This document shows, one piece after another, positions 8,676 to 16,913 of a stretch of DNA of 64,000 bases. The notes beneath the pieces are model-generated. The model had not been told where the DNA came from. It made no database searches and was given only the letters and a program-made list of their open reading frames with translations. Positions within the stretch are counted from its first letter, which is position 1; every line of letters starts with the position of its first letter. The stretch spans positions 1 to 64,000 of the forward strand of contig NZ_AVBI01000001.1 in assembly GCF_000498475.1 (NCBI RefSeq). Direction: 5' to 3'. The translations under genes and the position numbers were made by a program. The DNA is from Flavobacterium cauense R2A-7. Its GTDB lineage: Bacteria; Bacteroidota; Bacteroidia; Flavobacteriales; Flavobacteriaceae.

Positions 8676-9082
8676 TTATCGCACTTTAATGGTGATTGGA
8701 AATGTAAATTGACTACGTACCGGTTTTCCTTCCAGCAGACTTGAAGTCCAACGCGGCATCAACTGCAGTACACGAATCGCTTCTGCTCCGTCACCAAAAC
8801 CAAGATCTCGCAGCACTTTTATATCACTAAAACTTCCGTCTTTTTCCACAACGAAGGCCAACATTATACGAAGTTGGGTAATCGAGTTGTCAGGAACATG
8901 CGGTGTTTGGAATGCTTTGGCAAAATCATAATAGAATTTCTGCAATCCTCCTTCGGGTGATGCGGGTATATCCACACCAGCATAAATCCGTTACTGTTTC
9001 GATTATCAATTGTGTTTACATCCTGTGCAAAACTGCCATAGGCCGCAAACATAAAAAACAAAACGATACTTTTAATTTTCAT
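8676..9082 (-). pseudogene. TonB C-terminal-domain protein, frameshifted as read
   Basis: Two overlapping frames form one gene. The first (from ATG 9082) gives a Sec signal peptide (MFAAYGSFAQ) and reads into DNRNSNGF; the second carries the rest, VDIPASPEGGLQKFYYDFAKAF through a TonB C-terminal domain ending FPITIKVR. Inserting one base near 8983-8987 (TTT TAT instead of TTTAT) restores ...NGFYAGVDIP..., giving about 135 residues. The product closely resembles the C-terminus of the larger TonB at 9306 (GGMQGFYKKFANSF, VVEKDGGF), so it looks like a truncated duplicate. The frameshift may be real or a sequencing error. Confidence 0.75.
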
Positions 9083-9304
9083 TTACTCTTGTGATTGTTG
9101 CAAACGCACAAAACGTATTGCAGCATAAACAATTAAAATAGTCCCCAAAATCATTCTTCGGGTATACGATATTTCTACCGGCATACTTTTCCAAACAAAC
9201 AAAGTTACGCCTAAAAAAATATACAATCCTAAAAAGACAAGCCCTAAAACAAACAGAAATCGCTGTTGTGGCGATTTCTGTTTAAAATTTTGAAATATTT
9301 TCAT
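9083..9304 (-). CDS. small two-helix membrane protein of the tonB cluster
   Basis: A 73-residue protein with two membrane segments (about residues 17-37 and 48-64) and a positively charged N-terminus. It begins one base after the stop of tonB and ends at the start of the second TonB-like gene, so it is part of the same operon. Not assigned to a named family; the context suggests an accessory of the ExbBD-TonB complex. Confidence 0.65.
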   Translation of the reverse strand: MKIFQNFKQKSPQQRFLFVLGLVFLGLYIFLGVTLFVWKSMPVEISYTRRMILGTILIVYAAIRFVRLQQSQE

Positions 9305-9305
9305 A

Positions 9306-10121
9306 TTACTGTGCTACCTGAATTGTAATCGGCAATGTAAATTGCGATCTAACCGGACGTCCGTTCTGGATAGCTGGTTTCCAAGCAGGCATACTTTTCA
9401 ATACTCGGATCGCTTCTTTACCAGCTGCCTGATAACCACCGTCTCTAAGTACTTTTACATCTGTAAATCCACCATCTTTCTCAACAACGAAACTTAACAT
9501 TACTCGGATTTGAGTAACCCCTTCGTCTACATCGGGAGCTACGAATGAATTCGCAAACTTCTTGTAAAACCCTTGCATACCTCCAGCAGGACCAGCCTGT
9601 ACTTCTACAGCTACATATACTTTGTTATCGTCGACGATTTCAGCATTTTTATCTCCTTCACCGGTTGGCTGGTCGATAACAATTTCTGCATTTTTATCTC
9701 CTTTAACATCTTTTTGTCCTGGATCGGCATCTTTTAAATCTTCCACAGTAGGTGGATCTTCATCACGAACCAATTCCTTTTTCACTACCTCTGGCGGTGG
9801 GAATTTTACCTGATCGTTCACTGATTTAGGTGGTTCAGGTGGTGGTGGTGGTGGTAAATCTTCTTTTGGTGGCGGCGGTAATAATGCTGTTTCAACAATC
9901 TTGTCCTTACTTTCCTCTTCCCCTTTTGCCAATTGTTCGCTAATGATGTTTTTTACCACTGGACCTGCAATTGCAGCAGCAAATAAAAACGCACCGATTA
10001 GCAAAGCTCTTGTGGTAGTTTTTGGATTTTCAGAACGCAACTGATAAGCACCATAGGCCTTGTTACGGCCTTCAAAGACCATATCAATCCACTCGGTGTT
10101 AAATATGTTTAATTTTGACAT
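9306..10121 (-). CDS. tonB: energy transducer TonB
   Basis: A 271-residue TonB: a cytoplasmic N-terminus (EWIDMVFEGRNKAYGAYQLR, common in Bacteroidota), one membrane segment (about residues 38-58), a proline-rich periplasmic spacer (PPPPKEDLPPPPPPEPPKS), an acidic linker with the repeated motif GDKNAEIV, and a C-terminal TonB domain (about 200-271) ending PVRSQFTLPITIQVAQ. It carries energy from the ExbB-ExbD proton channel to outer-membrane receptors, such as the receptor-like protein at 53349. It follows the two exbD genes. Confidence 0.9.
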   Translation of the reverse strand: MSKLNIFNTEWIDMVFEGRNKAYGAYQLRSENPKTTTRALLIGAFLFAAAIAGPVVKNIISEQLAKGEEESKDKIVETALLPPPPKEDLPPPPPPEPPKSVNDQVKFPPPEVVKKELVRDEDPPTVEDLKDADPGQKDVKGDKNAEIVIDQPTGEGDKNAEIVDDNKVYVAVEVQAGPAGGMQGFYKKFANSFVAPDVDEGVTQIRVMLSFVVEKDGGFTDVKVLRDGGYQAAGKEAIRVLKSMPAWKPAIQNGRPVRSQFTLPITIQVAQ

Positions 10122-10150
10122 AATTTTAATTTTTAATGATTGAAAAGAGA

Positions 10151-10717
10151 TTATTTAGTAAACAATCCTTCTTTTTCTAACATTGCGTTTTCTTCCGGAG
10201 TAATGTCAACAATCGCATAGGTTGGTACTTTAGCGATAGCCATCTCATCCAATACATCCACCAAGTTTCTGTATGTGGATTTCTTACTTGCCTTGATAAG
10301 AACAATTAACCCTTTTTTAGGATCACCATATTTCGCCAAAACTGTTTTTTCTTTCGCTAACAGTTCTTTTCTGATTCCGTTTTTTCCGTAACCAACTTTA
10401 GTGGGTCCTTCAATAGGGTTATCCGGTAAACCGTAATACCAAACAATTTGATTTTTTTCACCTAATAACAAAGTCATTGATCTGTCATCGGCAACATCTA
10501 ATTGCTCTTGTTGGTCTTTTGGTTTGTCTTCTTTATCCGGCATTGCCAAGTTCATGGACTGTGGTTTCGACAATGAAGTCGTTAGCATGAAGAAAGTAAT
10601 CAAAAGGAATGCCAAATCCACCATCGCTGTCAAATCGACACCGGCGTTTTGTTTTTTACTCCTTACATGACCTTTCTTTTTGCCACCGCCGCCATCGCCG
10701 CTATTTAATTCTGCCAT
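10151..10717 (-). CDS. exbD: ExbD/TolR family biopolymer transport protein (second copy)
   Basis: A 188-residue protein with a basic N-terminus, one membrane segment containing the conserved Asp (AGVDLTAMVDLAFLLITFFM, about residues 27-46) and a periplasmic domain. ExbD pairs with ExbB to form the proton channel that drives TonB. It starts 18 bases after the other exbD gene. Two adjacent exbD paralogues are typical of Bacteroidota, where the two may form mixed dimers. Confidence 0.88.
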   Translation of the reverse strand: MAELNSGDGGGGKKKGHVRSKKQNAGVDLTAMVDLAFLLITFFMLTTSLSKPQSMNLAMPDKEDKPKDQQEQLDVADDRSMTLLLGEKNQIVWYYGLPDNPIEGPTKVGYGKNGIRKELLAKEKTVLAKYGDPKKGLIVLIKASKKSTYRNLVDVLDEMAIAKVPTYAIVDITPEENAMLEKEGLFTK

Positions 10718-10735
10718 TTTACAGTATTTTTTTAA

Positions 10736-11350
10736 TTAAAAATCATCACTTCTTAAACCGGTTACCAAGAAAAACTTGTTTACCTTCTGTTGCTGTAAAA
10801 TATCGATTACTTTTTTAATAGTAGGATATTCTTCTTTCGCATCACCTTTGATTGCAATTTTCAACTCAGTCTGATGAGCATCTTTTGCAGCTAAACGTGC
10901 CGCCAAAACCCATTCTCTCAACTGATTGTCCAAAGAATCATAAGGAATCCCCGGCTGAACACCTGGCTTATTTCTCTCGTCACCTTTCAGTGCAATCAAT
11001 TGTTTCAGATTTCCAACCGGAACTCCAAAACCATCAATTAAAGAAAAACGCTTGGTCTCTTCCTCAGTAAATGTTACACTGTATTTTTCAGCAATATTTC
11101 CCAAAGCCTCTCTTCGAAGATCTTGACCGGTAATTCCGAAGAATACTTTTTTATCTCCTACTGTAATAGTAGCCAAATCCGTATCCGGTAATTTGGTTTC
11201 TCTGGTAGAAGCCGGCGTATCAACAGGAAGTGGCTCGGGTATTTTAGCTGTAGATGTCATAACGAAGAAAGACAATAATAAGAACGCTACGTCACACATA
11301 GCCGTCATATCAATCTTCGTACTCTTTTTTGACATTTTTACTTTTGCCAT
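10736..11350 (-). CDS. exbD: ExbD/TolR family biopolymer transport protein (first copy)
   Basis: A 204-residue ExbD paralogue with the membrane segment TKIDMTAMCDVAFLLLSFFV (about residues 11-30), including the channel Asp, and a longer periplasmic domain with an insert around residues 60-140. Conserved KKVIDILQQQKVNKFFLVT near the C-terminus is typical. It lies between exbB and the second exbD. Confidence 0.88.
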   Translation of the reverse strand: MAKVKMSKKSTKIDMTAMCDVAFLLLSFFVMTSTAKIPEPLPVDTPASTRETKLPDTDLATITVGDKKVFFGITGQDLRREALGNIAEKYSVTFTEEETKRFSLIDGFGVPVGNLKQLIALKGDERNKPGVQPGIPYDSLDNQLREWVLAARLAAKDAHQTELKIAIKGDAKEEYPTIKKVIDILQQQKVNKFFLVTGLRSDDF

Positions 11351-11440
11351 TTTCTTTTGGTTTTAGTCGCAATTCAACAACGTCCCAAACGGACAGCCCC
11401 AATTGCAACAAATTAATAATTAACTCTCTTTATCGTGTAA

Positions 11441-12271
11441 TTATACACGAGCTTTCATACGTCTGTAAGCTTGCGTGATAGCAAAACCAGCCTCGTCGAT
11501 AGAGTAAGTTAATTTATCAATTTTAGAGGTAAACACGTTGTACATGATAATTGACAATGTAGAAGTACCAATACCTGTAGCCGTATTAATAAGTGCCTCA
11601 GAGATACCTGTTGCTAATGCAGCCTGGTCAGGAGCACCTGCAGCAGCTAATCCAGAGAACGCTTTGATCATCCCCGATACCGTTCCTAATAACCCCATTA
11701 ACGTACCGATAGATACTAATGTTGCGATGATAGTCATGTTTTTCTCTAACATTGGCATCTCCAAAGAAGTAGCTTCTTCTATTTCTTTTTGAATTGTCTC
11801 AGTCGCTTTTTCGCTGTCGAAACCTTCTTTTTTCACTTCTTGATATTTAGTCAAACCAGCTCTAACTACGTTAGCAACTGAACCTTGCTGAACATCACAC
11901 TCAGCAATAGCTTCATCAATTTTACCTTGACCGATTAAAACCTGTACGTTTTTAACAAAACTTTCAACATTTCCTTTTCCTGCAGCTTTAGTAATAACGA
12001 AGAATCTCTCAAAAGAGAAAACTACCGCCATTAAAAACAATCCCATTAACGCAGGTACGATAAATCCTCCTTTATAAACCATTCCTAAATAGTTTCCTGG
12101 TAGCGGGTGACCAGTATTGTCTCCATTTTCAAAGTTTGATGGGTGACCCATTACGAATTTCCAAACAAGGAATCCGATTACTAAACAGATTACAATTGCT
12201 AAACCTGCAAACAAGTTTGACCCTTTAGAGCTAGCTCCATTTTCAACAGTTTCGTTAGATACGTTTGTCAT
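11441..12271 (-). CDS. exbB: MotA/TolQ/ExbB proton channel family protein
   Basis: A 276-residue inner-membrane channel subunit. A first membrane segment near residues 20-40 is followed by a second near 70-90 (VPALMGLFLMAVVFSFERFF), a cytoplasmic helical stretch (about 95-175), and two C-terminal membrane segments containing LVSIGTLMGLLGTVSGMIKAF and GISEALINTATGIG, the signature of the family. It is the first gene of the exbB-exbD-exbD-tonB cluster. Confidence 0.9.
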   Translation of the reverse strand: MTNVSNETVENGASSKGSNLFAGLAIVICLVIGFLVWKFVMGHPSNFENGDNTGHPLPGNYLGMVYKGGFIVPALMGLFLMAVVFSFERFFVITKAAGKGNVESFVKNVQVLIGQGKIDEAIAECDVQQGSVANVVRAGLTKYQEVKKEGFDSEKATETIQKEIEEATSLEMPMLEKNMTIIATLVSIGTLMGLLGTVSGMIKAFSGLAAAGAPDQAALATGISEALINTATGIGTSTLSIIMYNVFTSKIDKLTYSIDEAGFAITQAYRRMKARV

Positions 12272-12339
12272 TTTTTTAATTTTTAGTTTTTTCGATTTAT
12301 TTAACTGTTCTTATACACACAAAATATATATAAGTGTCG

Positions 12340-12347
12340 CAAATTTA
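12340..12347 (-). promoter_or_regulatory. predicted -7 element for the exbB operon
   Basis: On the minus strand this is TAAATTTG, a full match to TAnnTTTG, about 70 bases upstream of exbB. No convincing TTG at the right distance was found. The rest of the 337-base gap between exbB and the divergent HerA-like gene is very AT-rich and, apart from this and the element at 12542, shows nothing I can name. Confidence 0.4.
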
Positions 12348-12541
12348 TGTTTTTAGAATAAATAAAAAAACAAAATCGCTTTTTTTTACGGCTGTTTTAT
12401 AATTTATTTAACCGTGTAAACACGTTTTGTTTTAAATCGTTTAGCCTATATTAACACAAGTTTAATTTTATAACGCTTAATTGTTAATTTTATTCTTATT
12501 CTAATTTAGAATTTTTCACAATTTATTAAAAAAATCCAATT

Positions 12542-12569
12542 TTGAGTACATTTATTACTATTATATTTG
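12542..12569 (+). promoter_or_regulatory. predicted promoter of the HerA-like gene
   Basis: TTG at 12542-12544, a 17-base spacer and TATATTTG at 12562-12569 match the Bacteroidota sigma-factor consensus. The transcript would begin near 12576, about 33 bases before the ATG. Confidence 0.6.
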
Positions 12570-12608
12570 TGAATAAAATCATTCTTACAAGAAAAACACT
12601 TTCAGAAT

Positions 12609-14126
12609 ATGTCAAACATAAATTTTTCAGAACATATTAATTCCGGTTACAACTGCAGTGGCGACCACATTATTTTGGGTGGAGCAATACTAAACGGGGA
12701 AGCAATCCCGGATACTCCAATTAAAATACCGCTCAAAACCATTAACCGTCACGGACTCATCGCCGGGGCCACCGGTACAGGAAAAACAAAAACCATTCAG
12801 GTATTGTCCGAACAATTGTCGCAAAACGGCATTCCGGTGCTAATGATGGACATTAAAGGGGATTTTTCAGGAATCGCAGCCAAAGGGGAAGAAAAACCTT
12901 TTATCACCGAACGTCATGCTAAAATCGGCATCCCTTATGAAACCAAGGCATTTCCGGTTGAGTTAATGACCTTATCCGAACAAAACGGAGTGCGATTACG
13001 AGCTACCGTTTCGGAATTCGGACCGGTATTGTTTTCCAGAATTCTGGATTTGAACGACACTCAGGGCGGTGTAGTGGCCGTTATATTCAAATATTGCGAC
13101 GACAATAAAATTCCGCTTTTGGATTTGAAAGATTTCAAAAAGGTACTGCAATACGCCACCGATGAAGGAAAAGACGAATTCGAATCCAATTACGGAAGGA
13201 TTTCCACTGCCTCCACCGGTTCTATTTTGAGAAAAGTCATCGAATTGGAGCAACAGGGTGCCGACCTCTTTTTTGGTGAGTTGTCTTTTGATATCGATGA
13301 TTTAATGCGGATTGACGAAAATGGTAATGGCTACATCAATATTATCCGTCTGACCGATATTCAGGACAAACCCAAACTGTTTTCAACTTTTATGCTGAGC
13401 CTATTGGCAGAAGTTTATCAGCAGATGCCGGAAATTGGCGATAGCGGAAGACCAGAATTGGTTATTTTCATCGATGAAGCCCATCTGATTTTCGACGAAG
13501 CCAGCAAAACCCTTTTGGATCAGATTGAAACGATTGTAAAACTGATTCGCTCCAAAGGCATTGGCGTTTATTTCATCACCCAAAACCCTACCGATGTTCC
13601 GGCTGGCGTTTTAGCGCAATTAGGTTTGAAAATCCAACATGCCTTACGTGCCTTTACCGCGAATGACCGAAAAGCCATTAAAATGACAGCTGAAAATTAT
13701 CCCTTATCTGATTTTTACAAAACCGAAGATGTGATTACACAACTCGGAATCGGAGAGGCTTTTGTAACAGCATTGAACGAAAAAGGAATCCCTACACCAC
13801 TGGTAGCCTGTATGATGCGTGCACCCATGAGCCGAATGGACATTTTAACCGATGCCGAAATCAGCGCCATTACCAACAACTCTAAACTGGTCAAAAAATA
13901 CAATCAGGTTATTGACAATGAAAGCGCTTATGAAATTTTATCCAAAAAAATAGAAACCGCAACAGAACAGGCCGAAGAACAGCAGGCTACCACAGCGGAA
14001 GAGAAAAGAAAAAAAGAAGAGCCCAGCACGGCAGAAGTAATTGGCAAATCGGTTACTAAAGTTGTAACGAGCGCTTCATTTATAAGAGGAGCATTTGGAA
14101 TTTTAATGAAATTACTCAAAAAATAA
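12609..14126 (+). CDS. HerA-like helicase (DUF853) ATPase
   Basis: A 505-residue ATPase of the HerA/FtsK superfamily. Walker A is GATGTGKT (residues 53-60), Walker B is LVIFIDEAH (about 283-291), and the sensor region reads FITQNPTDVP. The DUF853 group of HerA-like proteins is widespread in bacteria; its role is not settled, though a DNA-translocase or processing function is usually assumed. The C-terminus has a Glu/Lys-rich linker (about 445-475) before a final hydrophobic stretch. It overlaps the next gene by one base (TAATG), implying translational coupling. Confidence 0.85.
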   Translation: MSNINFSEHINSGYNCSGDHIILGGAILNGEAIPDTPIKIPLKTINRHGLIAGATGTGKTKTIQVLSEQLSQNGIPVLMMDIKGDFSGIAAKGEEKPFITERHAKIGIPYETKAFPVELMTLSEQNGVRLRATVSEFGPVLFSRILDLNDTQGGVVAVIFKYCDDNKIPLLDLKDFKKVLQYATDEGKDEFESNYGRISTASTGSILRKVIELEQQGADLFFGELSFDIDDLMRIDENGNGYINIIRLTDIQDKPKLFSTFMLSLLAEVYQQMPEIGDSGRPELVIFIDEAHLIFDEASKTLLDQIETIVKLIRSKGIGVYFITQNPTDVPAGVLAQLGLKIQHALRAFTANDRKAIKMTAENYPLSDFYKTEDVITQLGIGEAFVTALNEKGIPTPLVACMMRAPMSRMDILTDAEISAITNNSKLVKKYNQVIDNESAYEILSKKIETATEQAEEQQATTAEEKRKKEEPSTAEVIGKSVTKVVTSASFIRGAFGILMKLLKK

Positions 14127-14494
14127 TGAGAGCTTTTTTCACCATCGGCTTATTGATTTTATCCAATGTTTTCATGACACTCGCATGGTACGGTCATTTA
14201 AAGTTCAAAGAACTGAAGTGGTTTGAAAACGCCGGCTTAATCACCATCATCCTTATTAGTTGGGGATTGGCGTTATTTGAATACTGTTTTCAGGTACCAG
14301 CGAATAAAATAGGTTTTGAAGGCAACGGAGGACCGTTTACACTGATGCAACTAAAAGTGATTCAAGAAGTGATCACCTTAATTATTTTTGTTATTTTCTC
14401 GATGCTGTTTTTCAAAAATGAAACGTTCCGCTGGAATCACGCCGTGGGCTTTTGTTTTTTGGTATTGGCGGTATATTTTATATTCAAAAAATAA
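14126..14494 (+). CDS. DMT-family (DUF486) small membrane protein
   Basis: A 122-residue protein with four membrane segments, recognised as DUF486 from WYGHLKFKELKW, SWGLALFEYCFQVPANKIG and the C-terminal VGFCFLVLAVYFIFKK. The family belongs to the drug/metabolite transporter clan; substrates are unknown. Its ATG overlaps the HerA-like stop codon. Confidence 0.85.
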   Translation: MRAFFTIGLLILSNVFMTLAWYGHLKFKELKWFENAGLITIILISWGLALFEYCFQVPANKIGFEGNGGPFTLMQLKVIQEVITLIIFVIFSMLFFKNETFRWNHAVGFCFLVLAVYFIFKK

Positions 14495-14503
14495 TGTAGT
14501 CTT

Positions 14504-14866
14504 ATGAAAAAATATTTTATACAACGTAATCCGTTTGTGGTTCCTACGACTGACGGCAAAGTTATCGAAGAACACCACGGTTTGGCAACTACCAATAACA
14601 AGGAAATTTCCATTGCGCACATGATTGCGCCACCGGGATGGAGTGAACCCTTTCAAACTCCGGAATTTGACGAATACACCTATATCATCAAAGGCAAAAA
14701 GCAATTCATCATTGATGGGGAAACCGTGATTTTAGAAAGTGGTCAATCGATAAAAATTGAAAAAAATACCCGTGTACAATATTCCAACCCGTTTGCTGAA
14801 CCTTGCGAATATCTTGCGGTTTGTACTCCGGCTTTCAGCATGGATTTGGTTCATCGGGAAGACTAA
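14504..14866 (+). CDS. cupin domain-containing protein
   Basis: A 120-residue single-cupin protein; motif regions EFDEYTYIIKGKKQFIIDGE and the later LESGQSIKIEKNTRVQYSNP show the two-motif beta-barrel. The usual metal-binding histidines of motif 1 are largely absent (the motif reads EYTYIIKG), so it may not bind a metal in the standard way. It is the third gene of a plus-strand cluster with a 9-base gap to the DUF486 gene. Ligand or reaction unknown. Confidence 0.78.
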   Translation: MKKYFIQRNPFVVPTTDGKVIEEHHGLATTNNKEISIAHMIAPPGWSEPFQTPEFDEYTYIIKGKKQFIIDGETVILESGQSIKIEKNTRVQYSNPFAEPCEYLAVCTPAFSMDLVHRED

Positions 14867-14887
14867 AAAAGAGGCCAAGCCTCTTTT
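14867..14887. terminator. bidirectional terminator hairpin
   Basis: AAAAGAGGC, a three-base loop CAA, then GCCTCTTTT, with A and T runs on either side, between the convergent cupin gene and kmo. Confidence 0.75.
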
Positions 14888-16229
14888 ATTTTTTTAACAA
14901 TTCCAATATTCTTTGCTCGATTACTTCCGTTTCCCAGATTTGTTCGATGCTTTCCATATTCAGGATTTCTTCCATAATCCGGTTTTGTTTATCGCCTTCT
15001 GCTAATGCTTCTGAATACGGCTGATGGCTGAAGGTAACCCGACTGTACAACGGAACCCATTTGTCTGGATGTTTGTCTGAGAACCATTTTTCTATCTTTT
15101 TCTGCAAATGAAATTTAGCATCGGCAGTTTTCGAACTCATCTCCATAAAATTGCGATAGGAAAGTTCGGCGATGGCGTCGGCATTGGGTTTACGGGACTC
15201 CTGATATTCTTTAAAAATGGCCGTCCAATCGTCGCCATGTTTCTCCATCAACTGACTCAATATCGTAATATCTTCAAAACCGGCATTCATCCCATGCCCG
15301 TAAAACGGAACAATAGCATGTGCGGCATCACCTATAAGGGCCACTTTGTCCGCATAAGTCCACGGATAACATTTCATAGTAACCAGATAACTGGTTGGGT
15401 TTTTAAAGAAATCTTCGACCAAATCAGGAATAACATCTTTAGTATCGGGAAAATGTTTGGCAAAAAATGCGACTAAGGTTTCTTTGTCTTTTAGGTTTTC
15501 GAAGGAATTTTCCCCTTCGTGCGGCATAAAAAGCGTACAGGTAAAGGTACCGTCAGGATTGGCCAATCCCATCAGCATAAATTCGCCTCGGGGCCAAATG
15601 TGGAGCGAATTTTTATCGATTTTATGCGTTCCGTCTTCATTGGCCGGAATGTGAAGTTCCTTGTAACCCACACGGATAAAATCCTGCGAATAGTTGAACA
15701 TGCTTTGGCGTTGCATACGGTGACGTACTCTTGAAAAAGCACCATCCGCCCCAAAAACCATATCGTAATCCAGCTCTTCCCACTCACCTCTTTCGGTATC
15801 GCCTTCATGCAGTGTTGCCGTTGCCAGCGTCACATCCCACACTTTTTTATTGAAAAAAAACTCCACTCCGGCGGCTTCGGCCAAATCCACCATTTTACGA
15901 TTGAGTACTCCTCGTGATAATGAAAAAATAGCTTCGCCGTCTTTTCCGTAGTACTGATAACTCAACTCCTTGTCCAACATGTGAATGGCGCGCTTGTCTA
16001 CCGGAATTCCGATTTTTTTAATCTCATCATCCAGTCCGATTTCCTGCAAAGTTCTCCAGCCTCGGTCCGACATCACCAAATTGATGGAACGTCCCGAAAA
16101 CGCAACATTTCTAATATCCGGACTTCTGTCGTAGACATGTACAGTATGACCTGCTTTTTTGAGGTAAATTGCCAATAGCGTTCCTACTAATCCAGAACCG
16201 ACTACGGCTATTTTTTGGGGAGTTTGCAT
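14886..16229 (-). CDS. kmo: kynurenine 3-monooxygenase
   Basis: A 447-residue FAD-dependent aromatic hydroxylase. The dinucleotide-binding motif GSGLVG is at residues 11-16, GADGAFSRVR is in the middle, and ALIGDAAHAIVPFYGHGMNAGFED marks the FAD-binding second motif typical of KMO. It hydroxylates L-kynurenine to 3-hydroxykynurenine in tryptophan breakdown or de novo NAD synthesis. Kynureninase, the next enzyme, is encoded on the same strand at 20354. Tryptophan dioxygenase and 3-hydroxyanthranilate dioxygenase are not in the window. Confidence 0.9.
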   Translation of the reverse strand: MQTPQKIAVVGSGLVGTLLAIYLKKAGHTVHVYDRSPDIRNVAFSGRSINLVMSDRGWRTLQEIGLDDEIKKIGIPVDKRAIHMLDKELSYQYYGKDGEAIFSLSRGVLNRKMVDLAEAAGVEFFFNKKVWDVTLATATLHEGDTERGEWEELDYDMVFGADGAFSRVRHRMQRQSMFNYSQDFIRVGYKELHIPANEDGTHKIDKNSLHIWPRGEFMLMGLANPDGTFTCTLFMPHEGENSFENLKDKETLVAFFAKHFPDTKDVIPDLVEDFFKNPTSYLVTMKCYPWTYADKVALIGDAAHAIVPFYGHGMNAGFEDITILSQLMEKHGDDWTAIFKEYQESRKPNADAIAELSYRNFMEMSSKTADAKFHLQKKIEKWFSDKHPDKWVPLYSRVTFSHQPYSEALAEGDKQNRIMEEILNMESIEQIWETEVIEQRILELLKK

Positions 16230-16324
16230 TGCAGAATTAACTTTTTACAAATTTATGTTTTTTCAATGAATGTGGAGTTCTTTTTGGATTTATTTGCTTT
16301 GAAAACGAGTCCGATACCTAAAAT

Positions 16325-16352
16325 AAAAAAGTGCATCTAAATTAAGATGCAC
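16325..16352 (-). terminator. terminator after the glycine-zipper lipoprotein gene
   Basis: Stem GTGCATCT (16331-16338) with its complement at 16345-16352; on the minus strand it is followed by a T run. It lies about 20 bases past the stop of the minus-strand gene ending at 16374. Confidence 0.75.
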
Positions 16353-16373
16353 TCTAAAAAATGACGAAACTAT

Positions 16374-16775
16374 TTATTTTTTCTTATTTTCATCGATGAT
16401 GGCTCCTGTACCGGCACCAACTCCGGCACCTGCAACCCCACCGATGATAGCGCCTTCGGCTTTTTTATCACTTACAATCGCTCCGGTTACCGCTCCCACT
16501 CCGGCTCCAATCAATGCTCCTTTGGCTGCACCACTCATTTTTTTTCGGGGAGCCGTCGATGTGTTCGATTGCGGACTGGTATTGTTTACCACAACGACTT
16601 CTTTTTTACTGCTTTCGGCCATTTTAACGGAATCAATTATTCTTTGTTTTTCCATTGCCATCTTCATCGAATCAATGGCAGCCGTTTGTACCGTCAGTTC
16701 CTGATTTTCTTTCTGCATGTCTTTACAAGAAACCAGTGCAAAGAAACTCATCACTATTATCAATAACTTTTTCAT
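16374..16775 (-). CDS. glycine-zipper lipoprotein
   Basis: A 133-residue lipoprotein: lipobox with Cys17 (ALVSCKDM), a short helical region, a Ser/Thr-rich linker and a C-terminal glycine zipper (GAAKGALIGAGVGAVTGAIV, then AIIGGVAGAGVGAGTGAIID). Such Gly-zipper domains insert in or span membranes in YMGG/SlyB-like envelope proteins. It is a single gene with its own terminator. Function unknown; envelope-stress or osmotic roles have been suggested for relatives. Confidence 0.75.
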   Translation of the reverse strand: MKKLLIIVMSFFALVSCKDMQKENQELTVQTAAIDSMKMAMEKQRIIDSVKMAESSKKEVVVVNNTSPQSNTSTAPRKKMSGAAKGALIGAGVGAVTGAIVSDKKAEGAIIGGVAGAGVGAGTGAIIDENKKK

Positions 16776-16875
16776 AACATTTAACTTTAAAATTACATTA
16801 CAAAGTAAACTCTTGAAACCTTAATAAATGTTACAGGATTTTCGGTAAAGTTTATATTTTTTCAATCCACACCAA

Positions 16876-16904
16876 AAAAAAAGCGAACCTTTTCAGCTCG
16901 CTTT
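16876..16904 (-). terminator. terminator after the ureohydrolase gene
   Basis: On the minus strand a 9-bp stem AAAGCGAGC / GTTCGCTTT (one G-T pair) is followed by a run of T. It lies 10 bases past the stop of the ureohydrolase gene. Confidence 0.7.
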
Positions 16905-16913
16905 CTTCATGTA

